Shown piece by piece: positions 15,765 to 23,006 of a DNA stretch of 23,006 bases (positions within the stretch are counted from its first letter, which is position 1; every line of letters starts with the position of its first letter). Position numbers and translations under genes: made by a program. This DNA is from Batkoa obscura (lineage: Eukaryota > Entomophthoromycota > Entomophthoromycetes > Entomophthorales > Batkoaceae): assembly GCA_030770535.1 (NCBI GenBank), contig JASVEC010000266.1:1-23006 (forward strand), written 5' to 3'. Under the pieces are notes generated by a model. The model did no database searches. It saw nothing but the letters and a program-made list of their open reading frames with translations, and had not been told where the DNA came from.

Positions 15765-17826
15765 ATGCGATTATCAGTATTATTCCAAAGGATCAAACCC
15801 AAATTAACAATGCAACATTATACAACCAAGAAAATGAGCGATTTTCTACCTTATTTAACCAGTTGTGAAGCTGTAGGTAAACTTAATTGAACTGTAATAT
15901 AATCAAAAGAAAACATTTGGCTAATAGAATGTAACATTTTACTATTTAGATTTGTATAGTAAAAGAAGTGTATTATGTAACAAAGTGGATGAAAGCATGT
16001 TAGATAAAGAAATCATATTAAATGGTTGGGTTCAAAATAAAAGGTAAGTTATTAAATTAATATTGTTTCTACTATTATTAATTTAAAAAAAAGAAATTAA
16101 TTCTATAAACTAATACATTTTCTATTTTCAATTGGTTAGAAAATCTCATGAGAGTCTACAATTCTTAACTTTACGTGATGAAAGTGGTAGTATACCATTA
16201 ATATTTCAAAATGAATCACAAGATAATGTATTAAAAGAAATTGAAAAATTAAGTATTGAAAGCGTGATTACAGTAGTTGGTAAGGTGGTCAAAAAGCCCA
16301 ATAATAAACTTGGAGAAAAAGGACTTGAGATTAAAATCTTGGACTTAAAATGTTTAAATTTAGCTAAGAATTTACCTTTCCTTCCAAGTTTTGAAAAAGA
16401 AATGGTAAATTTTTATTTTATTTCTTTTAATAAGTATTTAGTAATCTAATTCTTTTTTTATTACTTTAAATATTAGCCAAATGAAGAAGTTCGCCTCAAA
16501 TACCGCTATTTAGATTTGCGCCGCCCCAGCTTATTAAAAAATCTACAACTTCGATCCCAATGTAGCCATCTAATTCGTAGTCATTTACTTTCAAGTGGGT
16601 TTACCGAAGTTGAAACCCCACTATTATTTAAACCCACGGTTGAAGGAGCGAAAGAATTTCTCATTCCAACAAGGAGAAAAAATTATTATTATTCATTACC
16701 ACAATCACCACAACAGTATAAACAATTACTCATTGCTAGCGGAGTAGATAAATATTTTCAAATAGCTAAATGTTTTAGAGATGAAGATTTAAGAGCCGAC
16801 AGACAACCAGAATTTACACAAATTGATTTGGAACTCGCATATGCTACACAAAAGGAAATTATGAAATTAATTAATCAAATGATTAAAAAGTTATTTCAAC
16901 AAATATTAAATGTGGAAATTAAAGAAGAAATTGAAGTTATGAGTTATTATAATGCGATGTTACATTATGGTTCGGATAAACCAGATAGAAGATATGGATT
17001 CAAGATACAAAATTTATTGAAGAGAAAGGAATTTTTTTGTAATGTATTGATATTAAAGGAAGATAAGGACAAAAAATTATTTAATAATAAAATAATAAAT
17101 CAATTTAAAAATGATATTGAACAAGTAGACACAACATCTAAAACTCAAGTCTACTTTTTAAAAGTTAAAAAAGAAAATTCAATTATAAATCAAATAGAGA
17201 AATTGGAGTTACCTTATCTCATGGAAAATGGAGTTGAGAAAAAACAAATTATAGAAAAAATAGAGAGTATACAAAATCAATTAAGTATTGGAGATATATT
17301 ATGTATTGAATTTCGAAATGAAAAATATCAAGGGGGATTCAGTAAATTAGGTAAATTAAGATTGGCTTATATTCAATTATTAATAGACCATAATGCCTTA
17401 AAATTCAATCCAAATCAATTTGAATTATTATGGGTTAATGAATTTCCATTATTGCAAAAAGAAGTTAATGAAAATGGTCAAATTACTCATTTTTCACCAG
17501 TCCATCATCCTTTTACTGCACCTGTTAAAGAGGATTTTCATTTATTATTTGAAAACCCAGAATTGGTGAAAGCTCAACATTATGATTTAGTCATTAATGG
17601 AATTGAAATTGGAGGTGGTTCTATTCGTATTCATGATCCAGAGGTTCAAGCTTTTTTATTGAAACAGGTTATGAAGGTATTAGAGTTTATTTTATTTTAT
17701 CAAGTTTTATTTTATTTTATTTTATAATTATTAGATGGAAGATCAAAATATTTTAGAATTTGATCATTTAATTAATGCTTTAAAAAGTGGTTGTCCTCCT
17801 CATGGAGGTATTGCTTTAGGTAATAC

Positions 17827-17871
<45 letters not shown>

Positions 17872-18020
17872 TAATACTTATATCAATATTAGGATTCGAT
17901 CGATTATTAACAATATTAACTCAAAGTTCAAATTTAAGATCCGTGATAGCATTTCCAAAAACAAATTTAGGATCGGATTTAACTGTTAATTCACCTTCAA
18001 AAATAGTTGAAATAGAATAG
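15765..18020 (+). CDS. MSD1: Mitochondrial aspartyl-tRNA synthetase (six exons)
   Basis: Charges mitochondrial tRNA-Asp. I read exons 15765-15876, 15950-16043, 16140-16404, 16477-17676, 17735-17819 and 17893-18020, giving 627 residues (yeast Msd1 is 658). All junctions are GT-AG; introns are 58-96 bp, and the first two have CTAAT branch-site-like motifs. The N-terminus (MRLSVLFQRIKPKLTMQHYT) is basic, lacks acidic residues and suits a mitochondrial presequence. An OB-fold anticodon-binding domain follows (ILNGWVQNKR, FLTLRDESG). Class II motif 1 is near SGFTEVETPLL (197-207). Motif 2 is FRDEDLRADRQPEFTQ (from 257). Motif 3 is GIALGFDRLL (582-591), formed across the last junction. YGSDKPDRRYG and the long segment before motif 3 mark the bacterial/mitochondrial form with its GAD-type insert. 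The last intron is mostly an AAT microsatellite. No TATAAAAAG box. Convergent with the lectin gene. Confidence 0.9.
17826..17871. repeat. AAT trinucleotide microsatellite in the last AspRS intron
   Basis: About 15 uninterrupted AAT units fill most of the 73-bp intron (17820-17892) between the donor GTAATA and the acceptor ATTAG. Length changes here would alter intron size without touching coding sequence. Confidence 0.85.
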
Positions 18021-18113
18021 AAAGAGTAAATAACAAAAACAACATTAATAAATAGTAAATTAGTTGAATTATATTACTTCAATTATATCTTTATTTTTAT
18101 TTTTATTTTTTAT
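18021..18113. other. Short tail-to-tail spacer
   Basis: Only 93 bp separate the stop codons of AspRS (+) and the lectin gene (-). Both polyadenylation regions must lie here or overlap the neighbour, so the transcripts are likely to overlap at their 3' ends. Confidence 0.7.
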
Positions 18114-20228
18114 TTAAAGATATTTCTTTTCTTGTTTAAAAAGTTTATCTTTTAAAGAATTAAAAATAAAAACGGCAACTAAAATAATGGCTAATAAGTA
18201 AAATCCATAAGATAAGAAAGAATATAAATCTTCCAATTTACTGGCTACCGAGAAATGATTATTATTGGAAGAATGCTAAATTTGAAATTAAAATCAACTT
18301 GATTATTATATTATTAATTAATGCAATTACCGATATACGTTCTAATTTAGCATCTAAATTAATAACTAAATTATTAATTTGGATAAAACTATCTTTTTGT
18401 TTTTGTTCCATTTGATTTATAATTGTTTGTATAGTAGTTTGATAATGACTTAAATCTTCTAATTTAGTTCTAATAATAAAATAAATAATAAAATAAACAA
18501 ATAATAAAATATAATAATTTAAAACTTACTTAATTAATTTCAATTCATGATTTAACTTATCATTTAAGTGTTGATTATTTTGTTGATTATTATTATTATC
18601 ATTATTTCGATTGAAGTTTGATGGATTATTAATTACTTTTTGATCCAATTCTTGTATTTTACTATGTAACGAATTTAAAGATTCAATGATATTAAATTGA
18701 GTTTGTTGAATACTAGTTTCTTTAATAAATGTCTAAAAACAAATTAATATATTAAACATAGCTATTTATTTACAACTCATCCATTTCTTACCTCATCATC
18801 CTCTTCTTCATTAATGGTATCTTCATTATCACCATCGCTATCACTATCGTTCTTGGCTTCTTTGATCTTTTTTCTTAATAATGCCATTTTCTAAATTAAA
18901 TTAAGTATTAATTTATTATCACTCTATATTCTATATTATTTACCTCTCTTAGTCTCTTATTAATACCAAATTTACCCTCTTTTTCAACAACTTGTTGTTC
19001 ATATGGCCGATTCATATCCTATTAATTTAATAACAATATAATATAATTTATGAGATATGATTTCACTTACATGTTCAGGTACTTCAGGATTCACTTCATA
19101 AACGGAGAATTCAAATAAGTCATGATCATCTAATAATAAAATAGTTAATTTATTAAAATATTAAACAACATTAATTAATTAAATAATAATAATAATAATA
19201 ATGATAATAAATCCTACCAGCAGGATGGGCTGAAGAAGCTGAGAAACCAAAATAATAACCAGTAGGTAAATCCAAATCATGTTTTTCAAAACAATTAGTA
19301 AAACTTTTGCCTTTTTGAACTGAATCAACGGCCACCTAAAATAATAATAAAAATAATTAGTAATCGACCATAAATTCAATTCAATTCAAACAATAAAATA
19401 AAATAAAACTATAATATAATAATAAGGTGTTTTCTTTCTATTACTATTTACCTTCAATACTCTATCAACATAACTGACTCTTACATAGACTGGATGTAAT
19501 GTATTTCTAAAATCTCTATAACATCCACCAAACATTTGTGTCATTATATTTTTGGTATCCCCAATTTTTTTAGTACCATCATTTAAGATACCTAAAAAGT
19601 AAGGGGAAACGGCCTAAATAAAAAAAATTAAGAATTTAATAAAACAACTAGTGATGATAAAAATTAACTACAACTTACATTCTTCACCTTATCATAAGTA
19701 TCCGCTAAGACTCCTAATCCTTCCCATTCATCTTTGCTTCCCAATATCCCTCCACTTTGTAATCTATCTTTAGTATACCAAAAAGCAATCCCATCTTTAC
19801 CATGTGGATTTCTTCCAGTAATTTGAAAAGAATATTGAACTAACCAATCTTTATATTGATTGGGCTCAGTACTCCAAAGAGAACCACGGGAACCAGAAAC
19901 AGAAGAACTCAAACGAAGGAAATTATCAGTGAGGATGGTACCTATTGAAAAAAAGGAAAGAAAAAAAGTTAGTATTTGTGATATAAAAGTTTTAGTTAAG
20001 AAATGAAAGATAAAGAATAGCAAAAAAATATAAAAAATACGTAAATTTACCTTCTGCTTTTTCAAACCCCGGGACTTCGTTATTCAATAAATATGGTTTT
20101 TTAAAACTAGTTTTATAATCATATTTTAAGTTTAAATGGTCAATATTATCCGCTATCACTTGTTCAAATCCATAGATATTTACTGGTAAGATTACTGATA
20201 ATAAAAAGCTTATTAAAATAGTCTTCAT
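18114..20228 (-). CDS. ERGIC-53/Emp47-like L-type lectin cargo receptor (ten exons)
   Basis: A type I membrane lectin that carries glycoproteins from ER to Golgi. Exons in coding order: 20228-20051, 19941-19679, 19613-19452, 19335-19218, 19129-19071, 19018-18944, 18890-18792, 18732-18530, 18469-18331, 18275-18114, giving 485 residues (ERGIC-53 510, Emp47 445). All introns are GT-AG, 52-116 bp. Residues 1-20 are a signal peptide. The lectin domain (about 23-255) has KDGIAFWYTK (D109), GCYRDFRN (C178), C216 as likely disulfide partner, and FGFSASSAHPADDHD (230-244). ERGIC-53's mannose-binding His, near IHYDH, has no obvious counterpart in LNDGTKKIGDTKN, as in yeast Emp47-like proteins. A hydrophilic stalk (260-450) predicts coiled coil, broken by an acidic run (299-318) and an Asn-rich run (359-372). 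One TM (about 452-470) precedes a tail ending KKYL, a dilysine COPI retrieval signal. Confidence 0.9.
19182..19212. repeat. AAT microsatellite in lectin intron 4
   Basis: About ten AAT units with one GAT interruption lie in the 88-bp intron 19217-19130, just inside the donor. It is the same repeat unit as in the AspRS intron and in the Asn-rich codons of lectin exon 8. Confidence 0.75.
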
Positions 20229-20338
20229 CTTTCTCCCTCTTTTTAAAATTGATATTTGGTATTTAGAAAAAAAGTTAATGAAAATAAAAAAAGTGATTAA
20301 AACATCATTTTTCAAACTGTGATGAGGTAGACGCTAGT

Positions 20339-20345
20339 TATTGGT
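20339..20345 (-). promoter_or_regulatory. CCAAT box candidate of the lectin gene
   Basis: Reads AACCAAT on the minus strand, about 110 bp before the ATG at 20228. This is a usual distance for HAP/NF-Y sites in fungi. Motif and position only. Confidence 0.3.
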
Positions 20346-20396
20346 TAACCCCTCAAATTCAAAGCCAAATTAGGTAGTTGCATTGATAGTAATTTT

Positions 20397-20426
20397 GGGC
20401 AAGGTTAAAGTTTAAAATTCTTGCCC
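20397..20426. repeat. GGGCAAG inverted repeat
   Basis: GGGCAAG (20397-20403) and CTTGCCC (20420-20426) form a perfect 7-bp GC-rich stem around a 16-base loop. A third GGGCAAG lies near 20594. In such AT-rich DNA this is notable but short. It is upstream of the lectin gene. Confidence 0.4.
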
Positions 20427-20883
20427 GTTTTATACAAACCAATTGATGATGTTTTTAGTTGAAATTTGAATTAATTATTTTTAATTTTTGATCAGCTTAG
20501 AAAGTAAATCAACAGTATAGTATATGTAAGTCCCAAGGATTTTGAAGCCATTAACCCCAATGATAAATTAACTAATAAATTAACATAAATATGGGCAAGA
20601 TAAGTCCAGTGATTAGCTAACGATAGTGTGAAGTTAAAATCTTACTAAACAAGTGTAAGGTAAATAGTACACTTGAACTAAGTTAAATAAACTAGCATAG
20701 CTAACAAAACTAAAAAGTATAGCTTATTATATAAAATAAATGAAAAAAAACTCTTAATAAAAAAAATCCTTAATAAGAAAACTCTAGAGAAAGAGACTGC
20801 TTATATACCTTTTATAGATATAAAATCCGTTGATTTACTACATTTTGTATTCATACTCAATATATACCTAATCAAATATTAAC

Positions 20884-20976
20884 AGTAACTTTGATATTAG
20901 TCTTCTTTGCATGACTTTCCGAAGTCCAAAGTTTGCATTGAATCTTAGTTGATTATACCATCCAATTTCGGAAAGT
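20884..20976. repeat. Repeat segment with 10-bp inverted arms
   Basis: ACTTTCCGAA (20914-20923) and TTCGGAAAGT (20967-20976) are perfect inverted repeats, 43 bp apart. The sequence just before (TTTGATATTAGTCTTCTTTG, 20890-20909) closely matches 15433-15452 upstream of AspRS. The pair may be two diverged copies of a dispersed repeat of unknown type. Confidence 0.4.
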
Positions 20977-21440
20977 AGAGTGATTTGATTAGTAGTAGCC
21001 TTGATATAGAAGATTCGAAAAAAATAAAAGCATCTTTTATTCTCTTTTTAATATTTTATTTCTATTAACAAGATAATTTATAAATGCCAGTTTATATACT
21101 TTGTATATTTTACAACAAATTACCTTTTAGCTTTTTTATAATTCTATTAAACTTTATATAATCTATATTAATTTCAATAAATTATAAATAAAATTTCAAA
21201 ATTCTTTAAGACCATTTATATTTTTCATCTATTCTCTAATAATTGTTTATTTAGAATGCAATTTTTACTTGAAATACTAATACAGATAAACAATATATTA
21301 AGTAAATGTTTTTGACTTCTTATGACCTATTTGACTGCTGTTTTGTAAGACAAGCATGGTTATATTTTTGTAAATTATAATCTAAAAGTACTAGCTTTTA
21401 TTTACAAAAGTTAATACAAATCAATTTCAACGATCATTTA

Positions 21441-21534
21441 AGGATGTATTTTTCAAAATTTTCCTAACAATTTTTTCACTCAAATAACGCCTAAAAAACG
21501 AAAAAAATGATGAGACCAAAAAAAAACACTACGA
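21441..21534 (-). mobile_element. Miniature TA-type element, copy 7 (diverged)
   Basis: Begins AGGATGTATTTTTCAAAATT, keeps TTTTTTCACTCAAATAACGC and AAAAAACGAAAAAAATGATG, and ends around ACACTACGA. The inverted ends are mostly lost, so this is an old copy. Limits are approximate. Confidence 0.6.
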
Positions 21535-21963
21535 ATGTCCATTAAAAGCACCATCTTTCAAGACGTGGAAATTTTATCCAGATTGAAAGCATAAACTACA
21601 TCATCTTCCGCTATCTTTATATCAAAAAATAGAAAGTATTCATTGAAAAATAACAGCGGTACATTTTAAAAGGATTTGGTTAAAAGTGCTTATCAAAGAT
21701 AAAATAATAAACTAATTCAAAACATTTTCTATTAATTCGTTGATAATAATAAAAGCGGGAAATAATGTTTTAAACAATTACTTTGTATTAATTTATTATC
21801 CTTAATAAACTCTATTACTATATTTTGATAAGAAGAGATCAAAAAAGGTGTAGTATAGTTGAATAAGTAGTAAATTGTATATAAAGTAATAGAAGCTTTG
21901 ATTAAAAAAGCAATGGGTTGTATATAATAAATATTACAGTTTAACTTAATGTTTCACTCAATT

Positions 21964-22060
21964 TATAAAAAGAAGAATAAACAGTGTATAAAAAATGATT
22001 GAAATTGCGTTACAAGAAGATAACGAAATGGAATTAAACAACAATATTATGGTTATATAA
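21964..22060 (+). other. Tiny open frame behind a TATAAAAAG box
   Basis: TATAAAAAG (21964-21972) lies 23-31 bp before an ATG (21995) that opens 21 codons with coding-like composition (MIEIALQEDNEMELNNN at the start), stopping at 22058-22060. No clear splice donor follows. It could be a chance frame, a short peptide gene, or the remnant of a first exon. Confidence 0.2.
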
Positions 22061-23006
22061 TTGAATTGAATGAACTAATTATTAACTCTCTAAAAAGATA
22101 GCATCTATTTCTATTTTTAAATAAAATAATAGAATGCCATAATAAAGCATAATTACAAATTTAGAAAATACTCTGAACACTATTTTATTAAAGAATTTTT
22201 AATTTATTAATTGAGTAGAACCTTAGTCAACAACTATTAGACTTAAAGGTTTAATTTTTCAAACATTTTATTTATAATTTATTATAATTTATTAAGATTT
22301 TAAAAATGAGTTAATATCCAATTAAGGAATACATTTATTTGTCTTTATTGAAAGTTTATTAGCATAATAATTTGCTTATACATTCAAAATAGGCTATATT
22401 AAATTTTAATTTTAGTTCTATTATTACATATTTACAATTAAAAATAAAAAGTATTATATATGGGTTATAATTAGATTATGAAAATAGTTTTAATAATAAA
22501 ATAAAGAATAATAAAGATAAGTAAAGTTTAATTTAATAAAAAGGGTGGGAACAAATAAATTTCGATAATAACAGATATGTCCAAACACAATGATTTATGC
22601 TTTATATCATTCCTCCTTTGGTATTGAAGTTACTCAATAAATCTTTTACATTTGTTTCTAAATTAATTATTAACTATTTTTTGTATGGAAATAATAAAAT
22701 ATTACACAGTTTATTCTTTAATTATAAAATAACTAAAGTAAGCTACGAATTATACAAATAAATAAATAGTTTTATCTAAATTATATAAAGTATAATAAAA
22801 TAATAGAGTCGCATTCTGTAAATATGATTAATCACTATATTGATTTTAAGGAAGATAATACCATAATAAAGATTTAGCTTTGATAATAAACAAAGGATAT
22901 ATTAAAATGGGTGAATGACATCATCCATTTAATGAAGCATGATTAAGCTAAACTAATTTATTTCCTTTTTTATTATCAAATTTTATAATTTATTTAATTT
23001 CAGAAT

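Larger units (their letters stand above)
20229..20840. other. Promoter side of the lectin gene and AT spacer
   Basis: No gene seen. The minus-strand promoter of the lectin gene must lie here. It has a CCAAT motif but no TATAAAAAG box. A GGGCAAG/CTTGCCC inverted repeat lies at 20397-20426. Confidence 0.5.
20841..23006. other. Gene-poor AT-rich region at the window end
   Basis: About 2.2 kb without a supported gene. It contains an inverted-repeat segment (20884-20976), a diverged copy of the miniature element (21441-21534) and one 21-residue open frame with a TATA box (21964-22060). The rest is nearly pure A+T, with no RNA gene or further repeat that I could recognise. Confidence 0.55.

Noticed and set aside
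20339-20630. Telomere-like TTAACCCC strings
   Set aside because: Single scattered occurrences without tandem arrangement; part of ordinary spacer sequence.
1-23006. Origin in an anaerobic gut fungus (Neocallimastigomycota), suggested by the extreme AT content
   Set aside because: The AspRS has a mitochondrial-type presequence and bacterial-type architecture, implying translation in a genome-bearing mitochondrion, which those fungi lack.

Overview
The window looks like nuclear DNA of a very AT-rich fungus (about three quarters A+T by eye). The fungal assignment rests on a Mid1-type calcium-channel subunit, a SulP sulfate permease of the SUL type, a small heat-shock protein, a mitochondrial-type aspartyl-tRNA synthetase, and an ERGIC-53/Emp47-like cargo lectin split by many short GT-AG introns. 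The peptide transporter carries the animal/bacterial form of the POT signature rather than the form I recall for Dikarya PTR2. Together with the intron density this makes an early-diverging, non-Dikarya fungus my best guess, but the species cannot be named from the sequence.

Layout. 1-416: intergenic with one GC-rich hairpin. 417-2027: Mid1 (+). 2632-2904: possible small secreted protein (+), followed by about 500 bp of coding-like but broken-looking sequence. 4318-6495: sulfate permease (+). 6496-8176: long AT-rich spacer with clustered CAGCTG and GATAAG motifs. 8177-9787: POT peptide transporter (+). 9942-10231: three tandem copies of a ~100 bp TA-flanked miniature element. 11747-12397: DNA-binding protein of the CENP-B/pogo type (-) with no catalytic domain. 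14019-14669: small heat-shock protein (+) with a heat-shock element and TATA box. 15765-18020: mitochondrial AspRS (+, six exons). 18114-20228: ERGIC-53/Emp47-like lectin (-, ten exons), convergent with AspRS. 20229-23006: gene-poor spacer with inverted repeats and one tiny open frame.

The genes fall into two groups. SulP, POT, HSP20 and the CENP-B-like gene are intronless and carry the same 9-mer TATAAAAAG 35-76 bp before the ATG. AspRS (5 introns) and the lectin (9 introns) lack this box. This is what one expects of inducible versus housekeeping genes. The genes do not form one pathway; they cover nutrient uptake, calcium entry, stress, mitochondrial translation and ER-Golgi sorting.

The most distinctive structure is a short mobile-element family. 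Nine copies are recognisable, all intergenic, with TIRs close to TGGGGATGT, an internal inverted repeat TTTTTCCA/TGGAAAAA, and TA at the flanks. Three copies sit head-to-tail, separated by a single shared TA. One copy ends about 25 bp beyond the stop of the CENP-B/pogo-like DNA-binding gene. TA targets are typical of the Tc1/mariner/pogo group, so a link between this protein and the repeats is a testable idea, not a demonstrated one.
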